DNA of 64,000 nt, taken from assembly GCF_020400725.1 (NCBI RefSeq), contig NZ_JAINVG010000002.1:62001-126000 (forward strand). The letters are read 5' to 3'. Every line of letters starts with the position of its first letter. Positions within the stretch are counted from its first letter, which is position 1. This DNA is from Streptomyces sp. NK15101 (lineage in GTDB: Bacteria; Actinomycetota; Actinomycetes; Streptomycetales; Streptomycetaceae). The notes beneath the pieces were generated by a model, which saw only the letters and a list, made by a program, of their open reading frames with translations, was not told the origin of the DNA and ran no database searches. Positions 7,501 to 15,087 of the stretch are shown piece after piece. A program made the translations under genes and the position numbers.

Positions 7501-9103
7501 TGAAGACCGCCCCGGGCCAGGCCGCCACCGGCGTCCCCGGGGGGAGCGGTGCGAGGGCCGCCGCGTCCACCCGGCGCGGCCGGGGCGCGAGGCCGAGGAG
7601 GGCGGCGAGGCGGGCGGAGCCGTACGGGAGGGCGGGCGCGGCCCAGGCGGACAGGGCGGCGGCGACGGCGAGCTGCGCGGAGAGCGCGGAGCGGTGGGCG
7701 GCGGCGCCGTCCGGACGCTCGGCCTCGAAGCCGTTCACGTACCCGAAGTCCTCGGCGAGGCAGACCGCTTCGTCGAGCAGTGCGATCGCGCGCCGCGCGT
7801 CGTAGCCGCCGATCTCCGCCCCGTACGCCTCGCGCAGCTGCCCGACGGTCTCGGTGAGCCGGGCGCGCAGCCGCTCCCACGCCGGGCCCCGGGGCGCCTC
7901 GGCGGGGGCGGCGCCACCGGACTCGGCGACGGCGGTGAGCAGCCGGCCGAGCCAGCCGTCCCAGTGCTCGGCGAGCCGGCTGCGGCTGATCTCCAGGGCG
8001 GCGGAACTGAAGCTGGTCTGGCGGCCGTTGGGGCGGTCCGACAGGACGTGGTAGCGCAGGACGTCCGCGCTCGTCCGGGCGAGCTCCTCGTGCGCCCAGA
8101 TGGCGTGGCGCCTGCTGGTGGAGAACTTGAGCCCTTCGAGCCGGTAGAACTCGTTGACGACGAAGGCCCGCGGCAGCGCGATCCCGGGGTCGTACGCCCG
8201 GAAGGCGGCGGGGAACAGCAGGGCGTGGAAGTAGCCGTTGTCGAAGCCGAAGAACTGGACGGGGGCGGGCGCGGGTCCGGTCTCGCCGGCGCCGGTCCAC
8301 TCCAGGAGGTAGCCGGGGGCCATCTCGAACCAGACGTAGATCCGCTGCTCCGTGAAGCCCTCGACGGGCACCGGCACGCCCCACTCGGAGGGGTGGCTGA
8401 CGGCGATCTCGGGGAGTCCTTCGGCCCGCATCCGCTCGCAGAGGGAGCGCAGGTGCGGCGGCATGTCGACCTGCTCCCAGAATGCGGTGAGCTGCTCCTC
8501 CCAGGGGGCGAGGGGGAAGTAGAGCCGCTCGCAGTCCCGGAGTTCGGGGGTGGCGCCGCAGCCGGTGCAGACGGGGTTCGCGAGGTCGGCGCAGTCGTTG
8601 GGGCGGCCGCAGGGCTCGCAGGCGTTGCCGTTGGAGCCGGAGCCGCAGTGCGGGCAGTCGCCCTTGAGGTAGGCCTCGTACAGCCAGCGCTCGCAGCCGG
8701 TGCAGTACGGCAGGGGGCGCGTGCGGGCGACGATGTGCCCGGCGTCGTACAGGCGGCCGAAGAACTCCTGGACGGCCGACTGGTAGCCGACGTCGCGGCG
8801 CGGGCGGACGATCGCGTCGAAGTCGGCGCCGGCCCGCCGCCACACGGACTCGATGGAGGCGCCGTAGCCGTCGGCGACCTCCTCGCCCTTGCGTCCGCCG
8901 TCGTTGAGGCCGCGGACGGGCACGTAGCTCTGGTGGTCGTCGAGGCCGGTGGTGTAGCGGACGGGACCGGTGCCCTCGGCGGCGAGGAAGCGGCGCAGGA
9001 CGTCGCCGGCGAGGTAGGGCCCGGCGAGGTGACCGATGTGGAGGTCGCCGTTGGGGGTGGGCGGGGTGGCGGTGATCCAGTGGGTGGACACGTCGGCGCT
9101 CAT
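7493..9103 (-). CDS. Methionyl-tRNA-synthetase-like N-N bond-forming (hydrazine synthetase) subunit
   Basis: A 536-residue class I aminoacyl-tRNA-synthetase homologue. The adenylate-forming HIGH motif is intact at 22-25. KFSTS at 326-330 stands in for KMSKS. Between them lie two zinc knuckles (C134/C137/C150/C153 and C162/C165/C179/C182), as in MetRS. A short helical C-terminus replaces the usual tRNA-binding extensions. In the s56-p1 enzyme Spb40, a MetRS-like domain fused to a cupin activates an amino acid with ATP. The amino acid is esterified to N6-hydroxylysine, and the cupin then drives N-N bond formation. Here the same two modules are separate genes overlapping by ATGA. Position and partners argue against a housekeeping MetRS. 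The amino acid used (glycine or another) is not decided by the sequence. Confidence 0.9.
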   Translation of the reverse strand: MSADVSTHWITATPPTPNGDLHIGHLAGPYLAGDVLRRFLAAEGTGPVRYTTGLDDHQSYVPVRGLNDGGRKGEEVADGYGASIESVWRRAGADFDAIVRPRRDVGYQSAVQEFFGRLYDAGHIVARTRPLPYCTGCERWLYEAYLKGDCPHCGSGSNGNACEPCGRPNDCADLANPVCTGCGATPELRDCERLYFPLAPWEEQLTAFWEQVDMPPHLRSLCERMRAEGLPEIAVSHPSEWGVPVPVEGFTEQRIYVWFEMAPGYLLEWTGAGETGPAPAPVQFFGFDNGYFHALLFPAAFRAYDPGIALPRAFVVNEFYRLEGLKFSTSRRHAIWAHEELARTSADVLRYHVLSDRPNGRQTSFSSAALEISRSRLAEHWDGWLGRLLTAVAESGGAAPAEAPRGPAWERLRARLTETVGQLREAYGAEIGGYDARRAIALLDEAVCLAEDFGYVNGFEAERPDGAAAHRSALSAQLAVAAALSAWAAPALPYGSARLAALLGLAPRPRRVDAAALAPLPPGTPVAAWPGAVFSA

Positions 9104-9573
9104 GCGGCGACCTCCTCGTCGTCGGTACGGATGGCGGGCTCGCGCAGCGGCCAGTAGAGGGAGAGCCAGCTCAGCTCGGTGTCGCCGGTGTTGTGGACGA
9201 CGTGCTCCTGGTTGCGGGGCAGCACGACGATGTCGCCGGCGCGGAACGGGGGCTCCAGGCGCCCGTCGAGGGTCACGCTCCCGGTGCCACCGAGGATGAT
9301 CATGACCTCGTCCTGGTTGTGGCAGTCGGGGTCCGAGTCCCCGCCGGGCTTCAGGAAGCAGGCCATGGCGCCGACGGGCGGCTCGGCGTCCCCGCCCGGC
9401 CAGGGGATGATCCGCTGGCAGGCGAGGCCGAACTCCTCGGTGGCGGCACTGCGGTCGATGCGGAAGCGGCGGTCGGCCATGGGGGCGGCTCCGGTCTTCG
9501 GGGGAAGGTCGCGGTACGGAGTGGGGGCGAGGGCCGGTTCTCCGGGCGGCAGGATGGGCGAGGTGAAGGGCAC
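9100..9573 (-). CDS. Cupin-domain protein, likely hydrazine-synthetase partner
   Basis: A 157-residue single-domain cupin. The first cupin motif carries H85 and E89 (CHNQDEVMIILGGTG) and the second carries H124 and H127 (GDIVVLPRNQEHVVHN), enough to bind one metal ion. In characterised hydrazine synthetases the zinc-binding cupin catalyses rearrangement of the aminoacyl-O-hydroxylysine ester to the N-N product. The GTG at 9573 has AGGAG 8 bases upstream and is preferred; an internal ATG at 9480 would give 126 residues and is the alternative. The stop codon overlaps the ATG of the MetRS-like gene, so the two proteins are probably made in equal amounts and work as a complex. The upstream aldolase gene ends 177 bases earlier. 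Confidence 0.87.
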   Translation of the reverse strand: MPFTSPILPPGEPALAPTPYRDLPPKTGAAPMADRRFRIDRSAATEEFGLACQRIIPWPGGDAEPPVGAMACFLKPGGDSDPDCHNQDEVMIILGGTGSVTLDGRLEPPFRAGDIVVLPRNQEHVVHNTGDTELSWLSLYWPLREPAIRTDDEEVAA

Positions 9574-9750
9574 GGGGGTCTCCTGGGACGGCGGGCGCGG
9601 TCGGTGCGGGCGCGGTCTGGGCAGGGCCGGGCGGGTGGGCGCGGTCGGGCGGGCCCCGGACGCGGCGGGACCTGTGGGGGCGAAGGCTGCGGGGCGAAGG
9701 CTGCGGGGCGGCGGCTGTGGCGAGGGGCGCGGTGGTCGGCGTCGCGGTGG

Positions 9751-10635
9751 CTACCGGGGGTCGAGTCCCGTCACCGACGCGACCGGGATGCGGGCGAGGC
9801 CGGCCATGACCTGGCGGGGCCCGGCCCCCCATCCGTACCGCTGCTTGAGCGGCGCGACATGGGCGGCGATGAGCGCGAGGAGGGGCGCGAGGTCGGTGGG
9901 TGTGGCGCCGAGGAGGGCGAGCAGTTGCTCGGTCCGGGTCAGACCGGCGCCCGGACCGATCCCGTGCACGGCGGCGTCCTGCCAGGTGGCGCCGGCGCTC
10001 CCGGCGACGACGGTGTTGTGCAGGGCGAAGCCCTGGTTGTCGTGGGCGTGGATGCCGACGGGGGCGGACACGGCGGCGCGGGTGGACTGGACGAGTTCGA
10101 TGACGCGCTCGGGGCGGAGCGAGCCGAGGGAGTCGACGAGGAACACGGCGTCGAGCGGGCCGAGTGCGGCGCTCTCGCCGAGGCAGCGGTCGAGTTCCGG
10201 GTAGGAGGCGAGGTCGATGTCGGTGAGGAAGAGGCAGACGCCGAAGCCGGCTTCCCGCAGGCGGTGCAGCGGGGCGGCGGCGCGGGCCACCCGGTCGTAC
10301 CGGACGGCGAGGCGGACGAGGCCGACGGAGACGGGTCCCGTCGCCAGGGTGTCGGCGATCCGCCCGGCGGAGGCCGTGGCGGCGGCGTCCGTGGCGGGCA
10401 GGTCCGCGGTGTCGAGGAGGACGGAGAAGCGGGGGCCGTAGCGCTCGGGGAGCGGGACCGGCAGCAGCGCGCCGGGCGGGGCGGAGCGGTCGGCAGGGTC
10501 GTGCACGTCGCCCAGCTCGATGACGTCGATGCCGAGCCGCGCGCAGACCGCGAGGTAGTCGGCGGCCAGCGCGGGGGGCACGGATCCGCCGGTGAGCCGT
10601 CCGCCGGTGCGCAGGGTGCAGTCGAGCAGGGTCAT
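9751..10635 (-). CDS. HMGL-like aldolase family protein with altered metal ligand
   Basis: A 294-residue TIM-barrel protein of the HMG-CoA lyase / 4-hydroxy-2-oxovalerate aldolase / isopropylmalate synthase family. It opens with LLDCTLRTGG (residues 3-12) and has the second metal-binding element GIHAHDNQG with H196 and H198. In DmpG-type aldolases the first motif is TLRDG, whose Asp binds the metal; here it is Thr10, so catalysis may be altered or lost. The ATG at 10635 is preferred because a GGGGGTGA-like Shine-Dalgarno precedes it and it gives the normal N-terminus. A GTG at 10644 that overlaps the stop of the upstream peptide gene is also possible. Aldol or Claisen chemistry on a keto acid is a reasonable guess; the substrate is unknown. 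Confidence 0.82.
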   Translation of the reverse strand: MTLLDCTLRTGGRLTGGSVPPALAADYLAVCARLGIDVIELGDVHDPADRSAPPGALLPVPLPERYGPRFSVLLDTADLPATDAAATASAGRIADTLATGPVSVGLVRLAVRYDRVARAAAPLHRLREAGFGVCLFLTDIDLASYPELDRCLGESAALGPLDAVFLVDSLGSLRPERVIELVQSTRAAVSAPVGIHAHDNQGFALHNTVVAGSAGATWQDAAVHGIGPGAGLTRTEQLLALLGATPTDLAPLLALIAAHVAPLKQRYGWGAGPRQVMAGLARIPVASVTGLDPR

Positions 10636-10640
10636 CCGGG

Positions 10641-10844
10641 TCACCCCCAGCCGGTGTCGTTCGTGCCGGTGCCGGCGGCGGGCGCGCCCCAGCCGGTGTC
10701 GTACGTGCCGGTGGGGACGGCCGCGCCCCAGCCGGTGTCGTTCGTGCCGGTGCCGCCGGCGACGGCGTCGGCGGTGACGGTGGCGAGGCCCGCGAGGCCG
10801 ACGACCAGGGTGGTGAGGAGGGTGGTGCGGATCCGCCGCTTCAT
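10641..10844 (-). CDS. Small secreted peptide precursor with three DTGWG repeats
   Basis: A 67-residue protein. Residues 1-29 form a Sec signal peptide: MKRRIR, a hydrophobic core TTLLTTLVVGLAGLATV, then an ADAVA cleavage site. The remaining 38 residues are three copies of TGT(N/Y)DTGWG joined by AAVP and APAA linkers. The peptide ends exactly on the last DTGWG. There are no cysteines, so it is not a lanthipeptide or disulfide-rich toxin. The coding DNA repeats the same word with small changes, indicating tandem duplication. It is the first gene of the minus-strand operon and faces a LuxR-type regulator, so it may be a signalling peptide, a scaffold or a RiPP precursor. I do not recognise the family. 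The Shine-Dalgarno (GAAAGAGAG) is weak. Confidence 0.72.
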   Translation of the reverse strand: MKRRIRTTLLTTLVVGLAGLATVTADAVAGGTGTNDTGWGAAVPTGTYDTGWGAPAAGTGTNDTGWG

Positions 10845-10953
10845 GTCGTGTGCTCTCTTTCCGCTTCGGTGAGGGGCAAGTCGTGGTTGTCCGTGGGGGT
10901 TTGCGCGCTTCGCAGGCTGTGCGAGCTTGATGCGCTTTGACCTTGTGGGCGGT

Positions 10954-10967
10954 GATACGAACGTATC
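10954..10967. promoter_or_regulatory. Perfect inverted repeat, candidate operator between peptide gene and regulator
   Basis: GATACG-AA-CGTATC lies in the 207-base divergent region. A TTGACC hexamer at 10937-10942 reads toward the regulator and would place this palindrome over the -10 region. It is a plausible site for autoregulation by the TrmB/LuxR-type regulator, but no binding is shown. Confidence 0.4.
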
Positions 10968-11051
10968 CAGAGCGGCATGACTATGGGGCCGACCGCATGG
11001 CTCATTAGGCTGCATGGCAGCAAGAGGACGCTGTCGCAAACGGGGGAAAAG

Positions 11052-12227
11052 GTGGCGATACCAGACATGCTGCGGGTCCAAGACGACGACGGAACCCCGG
11101 AATCCACCGCACCGGCGGAAACGGCATCCGCCGGACCGGCCCCGGAACCCGGCGGGCCGACCCCGCAGCCCACCGCCCTGGCAGCGATCGGCGCGGCGGG
11201 GGCGGCGCTCCCCGCGCCGCCCTCCGAGGACCCCGAGGACCCCCTGACCCGGGTCTACGCCTGCCTCCTGGCCCGGGACCCGGCACACCCGCCGGCGCAC
11301 CCCGCCGACCTCGCGGAGGAACTGGAACTGCCGCTCGCCCGGGTGGAGTCGGCCGTCTCGGCCCTCCTCGACATGGGCCTGCTGCGCCGCACCCCCGAGC
11401 GGGCGGTGCTCCCGGTGGCACCGGACGAGGCCGTCCAGCGCACCCTGGGCCCGCTGGAGCGCGAGATGCGCGCCCGCCGCCAGCACATGGAGCGCACCCG
11501 CGAGCAGCTGATGGCCTTCATGCCGCTCTACGAGTCCCACCTGCTCCGGCTGACGCACCTGCGGCAGGCGGAGTACGTGGAGCTGCTCACCGACCTCCGC
11601 GCGGTGCGGGAGGCCATCACCGAACTGGGCCGGACCTGCGAGCGCGAGGTCATGACGGCGCAGCCGGGCGGCGGCCGGCGCGCCGAGGTCCTGGAGGAGG
11701 CGGTGGCCCGCGACGAGGAACTCCTGCGCCGCGGCGTCCGGATGCGCGTCCTCTACCAGCACACCGCCCGCTTCTCCTCGGGCACCTGCGCCTACGTGGA
11801 GCGGGTGGGCCGGCTCGGCGCCCAGGTCCGCACCCTGGACGACGAGTTCCCGCGGATGCTCGTCTTCGACCGCTCGACGGCGGTCATACCGGTCCCGGAC
11901 GACCCGCACGCGGCGGTCCTGGTCCGCGAGCCGCACGTGGTCGCGTTCATGGTGGGCGCGTACGAGCGGCTGTGGCTGGAGGCCCTGCCGTTCGAGACGG
12001 AGTGGGACCGGCAGACCATCATGGACATCTCCGACGAGCTGAAGCAGACCATCGTCCGCCTGCTCACCGAGGGCCTGACGGACGCGGCGATCGCCCGCCG
12101 CCTGGGCCTGTCGGTCCGCAGCTGCCGCCGTCACGTCGCCGACGTGATGGCCGCCCTCGGCGCCGAGAGCCGCTTCCAGGCCGGCTACCTCCTGGCCCAG
12201 CAGGACCGCGAGCAGCCGAGCCCTTGA
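11052..12227 (+). CDS. TrmB-like/LuxR-type helix-turn-helix transcriptional regulator
   Basis: A 391-residue regulator. After an alanine/proline-rich leader (to about residue 65) comes a TrmB-like winged helix (about 75-130, HPADLAEELELPLARVESAV), then a helical sensor region. It ends in a LuxR C-terminal helix-turn-helix (about 325-380, LTEGLTDAAIARRLGLSVRS then CRRHVADVMAALGAES). There is no receiver domain, so it is not a classic response regulator. The GTG at 11052 is preferred because GGGGGAAAAG precedes it; in-frame ATGs at 10977 and 11067 are alternatives. It is divergent from the DTGWG peptide gene and the hydrazine-type operon, which makes it the likely pathway-specific regulator. 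What it senses is unknown; the secreted peptide is one possibility. Confidence 0.85.
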   Translation: MAIPDMLRVQDDDGTPESTAPAETASAGPAPEPGGPTPQPTALAAIGAAGAALPAPPSEDPEDPLTRVYACLLARDPAHPPAHPADLAEELELPLARVESAVSALLDMGLLRRTPERAVLPVAPDEAVQRTLGPLEREMRARRQHMERTREQLMAFMPLYESHLLRLTHLRQAEYVELLTDLRAVREAITELGRTCEREVMTAQPGGGRRAEVLEEAVARDEELLRRGVRMRVLYQHTARFSSGTCAYVERVGRLGAQVRTLDDEFPRMLVFDRSTAVIPVPDDPHAAVLVREPHVVAFMVGAYERLWLEALPFETEWDRQTIMDISDELKQTIVRLLTEGLTDAAIARRLGLSVRSCRRHVADVMAALGAESRFQAGYLLAQQDREQPSP

Positions 12228-12340
12228 GGAGCCTCCGGGTCACCCGTACGTGGTGAAGAGCGGCTCGTGGCCACCGTCCGTGCACCGCCGGGGCATAGGG
12301 TCCGTGCAGACGACACAGACACGACGAAGTCGGGGTGGAC

Positions 12341-13102
12341 ATGAGCGACTTGGCGACCGGGGAGCGATCCGACGGGGCGGGCCCGGAGGGAGGCACTCCG
12401 GACGAGGACGCCCCGGCGTCCGGCCGCGCCCCGAAACGGCGCCGCCCCTTCTGGATCGAGCTGCCGTTCCTCGCCGGGATCGCGCTCGTCCTGGCCTTCC
12501 TGATCAAGACGTTCCTGCTCCAGGCGTTCCTGATCCCCTCGGGCTCGATGCAGAACACCCTGCAGGTCGACGACCGGGTCCTGGTCGACAAGCTCACCCC
12601 CTGGTTCGGCTCGGAACCCGGCAGGGGCGAGGTCGTGGTCTTCCGCGACCCCGGCGACTGGCTGGTGGGACGGCCGGTGAAGCAGCCCACGACGGTGCAG
12701 AAGGCCCTGGGCTTCGTCGGGCTGATGCCGGCGGCCGGGGAGCAGCACCTGATCAAGCGGGTCATCGGCGTGGCCGGCGACACGGTCGAGTGCAAGGGCG
12801 AGGGACCGCTGAAGGTCAACGGCAAGGCCCTGACCGAGCCGTACGTCTTCGCGGGGAACACGGCCTGCAGCACGGACCCGGAGGGCCAGTTCGAGGTCAC
12901 GGTCCCCGCCGGCCACCTCTGGGTGATGGGCGACCACCGGCAGAGCTCGCAGGACTCCCGCTACCACCAGGCCGACCCGCGGGGCGGCATGGTGCCCGTG
13001 ACGGACGTCGTGGGCCGCGCCGTCGTGGTCGCCTGGCCCTTCTCCCACTGGTCGACCCTCCCGGTCCCGGCCACCTTCGACCGGCCGGGCCTCACCGACT
13101 GA
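12341..13102 (+). CDS. lepB: Signal peptidase I
   Basis: A 253-residue membrane-anchored serine protease that removes Sec and Tat signal peptides outside the membrane. After a 37-residue acidic/arginine cytoplasmic tail there is a membrane helix at about 38-60. Box B follows as PSGSMQNTL with nucleophile S69, and box D as IKRVIGVAGD with general base K139. MGDHRQSSQDSRY near residue 195 is the conserved box E. The C-terminus is hydrophobic, as in some Streptomyces Sip proteins. The ATG at 12341 is used; a GTG six bases upstream is possible. The gene stands alone and ends at a strong stem-loop. Confidence 0.92.
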   Translation: MSDLATGERSDGAGPEGGTPDEDAPASGRAPKRRRPFWIELPFLAGIALVLAFLIKTFLLQAFLIPSGSMQNTLQVDDRVLVDKLTPWFGSEPGRGEVVVFRDPGDWLVGRPVKQPTTVQKALGFVGLMPAAGEQHLIKRVIGVAGDTVECKGEGPLKVNGKALTEPYVFAGNTACSTDPEGQFEVTVPAGHLWVMGDHRQSSQDSRYHQADPRGGMVPVTDVVGRAVVVAWPFSHWSTLPVPATFDRPGLTD

Positions 13103-13110
13103 CCCGTCCG

Positions 13111-13138
13111 CCCGGTCGCCCGCCCTTGGGCGACCGGG
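13111..13138 (+). terminator. Terminator after signal peptidase gene
   Basis: An 11-bp perfect stem (CCCGGTCGCCC / GGGCGACCGGG) with a 6-base loop, followed by TCTTCA, nine bases past the stop codon. Confidence 0.8.
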
Positions 13139-13200
13139 TCTTCAGGGCCCGGACTTCCGAGCTTCCGGGCCTCCGGACAACAGACTTCCGGGGAACAGAA

Positions 13201-13233
13201 AAGGCCAGGTCGGACACTGTCCGACCTGGCCTT
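13201..13233 (-). terminator. Terminator after tRNA-Thr
   Basis: A perfect 15-bp stem (AAGGCCAGGTCGGAC and its complement) with a 3-base loop, 6 bases beyond the tRNA 3' end on the minus strand and followed by a T-rich TTCTGTTCC. Confidence 0.85.
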
Positions 13234-13239
13234 CCTCTG

Positions 13240-13313
13240 AGCCGCCTTCGGGATTCGAACCCGAGACCTACGCATTACGAGTGCGTTGCTCTGGCCAACT
13301 GAGCTAAGGCGGC
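13240..13313 (-). tRNA. tRNA-Thr (anticodon CGT)
   Basis: A 74-base cloverleaf: acceptor stem GCCGCCT/AGGCGGC, D arm GCTC...GAGC, anticodon stem ACGCA/TGCGT around the loop CTCGTAA (anticodon CGT, reading ACG), variable loop AGGTC, and T arm TCGGG-TTCGAAT-CCCGA. CCA is not encoded; the discriminator base is T. All stems are perfectly paired. Confidence 0.97.
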
Positions 13314-13397
13314 GCGCCGTGCAGACACATCGTGGTGCAGCAGCGTCGCCAAGTCTACACAGTTTCCGGAGGTGCTCCGACCACCCCCGGACCAGGC

Positions 13398-14942
13398 CTA
13401 CGAGCAGCGCTTTCCGTCGGCCGGAGGGGTGCCCTCCAGGAGGTAGGTGTTGATCGCGGTGTCGATGCAGTCGCTGCCCCGGCCGTAGGCGGTGTGGCCG
13501 TCGCCCTCGTAGGTCAGCAGGGTGCCGGAGGAGAGCTGGCCGGCCAGGGACCGGGCCCAGCGGTACGGGGTGGCCGGGTCGCGGGTGGTGCCGACGACGA
13601 GGATCGGGGCGGCGCCCTCGGCGGTGATGCGGTGCGGTCGGCCGGTGGGCGGGGTGGGCCAGTAGGTGCAGTTGAGGGCCGCCCAGGCGAGGCCCTCGCC
13701 GAAGACCGGGGAGGCCTTCTCGAAGGACGGGACGGCCTTCTCGACGGCCGCGGTGTCCCGGTAGGCGGGGGGCACGTCCAGGCAGTTCACGGCGGCGTTG
13801 GCGAACATGAGGTTGGCGTACGTGCCGTCCGTCTCGCGCTCGTAGTAGCCGTCGGCCAGCGCGAGCAGCCCGGAGCCCTCGCCGCCCATCGCCCGGGTGA
13901 GGGCCTCGCGCAGCTGGGGCCAGGCGCCCTCGTCGTACATGGCGGCGATCACGCCCGTGGTGGCGAGGGACTCGCCGAGCTCCCGGTCCTCACCCGTGTG
14001 CACGGGCTTGGCGTCCACGTCGCGGAAGAACTTCTTCATCGCCTCCCCGGCCGCCGCGACGGACTCGGTGCCCAGGGGGCAGTCCGGCTTGCGGACGCAG
14101 TCGGCGGCGAAGGCGCGGAAGGAGGTCTCGAAGCCGCCGGTCTGGTCCCGGTTGAGGTCGAGCGCGGAGAGCGAGGGGTCCATCGCCCCGTCGAGGACGA
14201 GACGGCCGACCCGGTCGGGGAACAGCTCGGCGTAGGTGGCGCCGAGGAAGGTGCCGTACGAGGCCCCCACGTAGGTGAGCTTCCCGTCGCCGAGCGCCGC
14301 CCGCAGGACGTCCATGTCGCGGGCCGCCTCGACGGTGGAGACGTGCGGCAGGACCTTCCCGGACTTCTTCTCGCAGCCAGCCGCGAAGTCCTTGAAGGCC
14401 GCGCTGAGCGCGTTGATCTCCGCCGTGTCGTCGGGCGTCTGGTCGACCTGGGTGTACGCGTCCATCTGCGGGCCCGTCAGGCACTCGACGGGCTCGCTGC
14501 GGGCCACGCCGCGCGGGTCGACGGCCACCATGTCGTAGCGGGCGCGGACGGGCGCCGGGTAGCCGATGCCCGCGTACCCCTGGAGGTAGCCGACGGCGGA
14601 GCCGCCGGGCCCGCCCGGGTTGACCAGGAGCGAGCCGAGCCGCTTGCCGGGGCCGGTGGCCCGGACCCGGGAGACCGCGAGCTCGATCTCCTCCCCGTCC
14701 GGCTTCGCGTAGTCGAGCGGGGCGCGCAGGGTGGCGCACTGGAAGCCCTCGACGCCGCAGTCGCGCCACTTCAGCTTCTGCTCGTAGTACTTCTTCAGCT
14801 TCGGCGCCTGGGTCGCGGAGGAGGGCGCCGGCGCGGCCGTCCGGGGCGCGGCGGCGTCGCTCCCGCCCGAGCAGCCGGAGAGGATCAGCCCGGCGGCCGC
14901 GAGGGCCGTGGCGGACGTACGGAGCAAGCGCCTGGAGTCCAT
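13398..14942 (-). CDS. Secreted TAP-like alpha/beta-hydrolase lipoprotein
   Basis: A 514-residue secreted peptidase of the tripeptidyl-aminopeptidase type, which cleaves N-terminal peptides outside the cell. The N-terminus is a lipoprotein signal ending in the lipobox LILSGC (acylated Cys near residue 24). The hydrolase core has the oxyanion segment LVNPGGPGGS, the nucleophile elbow GASYGT, and the C-terminal TAP-like region with WARSLAGQLSSG and the final histidine in GDGHTAYG. The ATG at 14942 is chosen because it gives the signal peptide directly; upstream codons in frame add a non-conserved extension. It is separated from holB by 145 bases. Substrate range cannot be told. Confidence 0.9.
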   Translation of the reverse strand: MDSRRLLRTSATALAAAGLILSGCSGGSDAAAPRTAAPAPSSATQAPKLKKYYEQKLKWRDCGVEGFQCATLRAPLDYAKPDGEEIELAVSRVRATGPGKRLGSLLVNPGGPGGSAVGYLQGYAGIGYPAPVRARYDMVAVDPRGVARSEPVECLTGPQMDAYTQVDQTPDDTAEINALSAAFKDFAAGCEKKSGKVLPHVSTVEAARDMDVLRAALGDGKLTYVGASYGTFLGATYAELFPDRVGRLVLDGAMDPSLSALDLNRDQTGGFETSFRAFAADCVRKPDCPLGTESVAAAGEAMKKFFRDVDAKPVHTGEDRELGESLATTGVIAAMYDEGAWPQLREALTRAMGGEGSGLLALADGYYERETDGTYANLMFANAAVNCLDVPPAYRDTAAVEKAVPSFEKASPVFGEGLAWAALNCTYWPTPPTGRPHRITAEGAAPILVVGTTRDPATPYRWARSLAGQLSSGTLLTYEGDGHTAYGRGSDCIDTAINTYLLEGTPPADGKRCS

Positions 14943-15087
14943 CCCTGGAGCGTATCCGTACCGGTACGGATCGTGTCCAATCGCCCTTGGCACGGGCCGG
15001 GCCCTCTCCGGAACCGGAAGGGACGGGCCCAGGGCCTGCCCTTCGGAACCCGCCGGGCTCGGGGGCCTGGAATACGGAGGACGCGCC

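Noticed and set aside
5308..7503. Long plus-strand open frame opposite the FAD oxidase
   Set aside because: It is a GC-rich antisense shadow, rich in Gly, Arg and Pro without motifs; the minus-strand frame has clear domains. The same holds for long frames opposite tmk, topA and hppA.
7493..9103. Housekeeping methionyl-tRNA synthetase
   Set aside because: The C-terminal tRNA-binding part is short, KMSKS is replaced by KFSTS, and the gene overlaps cupin and oxidase genes next to a lysine N-hydroxylase.
7493..9573. A broken cupin-MetRS fusion gene (frameshift)
   Set aside because: The ATGA overlap with complete domains on both sides and a proper ATG is a normal coupled gene pair; nothing suggests a lost base.
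13240..13313. Integrated element using the tRNA-Thr as an attachment site
   Set aside because: I found no direct repeat of the tRNA 3' end in the window and no integrase gene.
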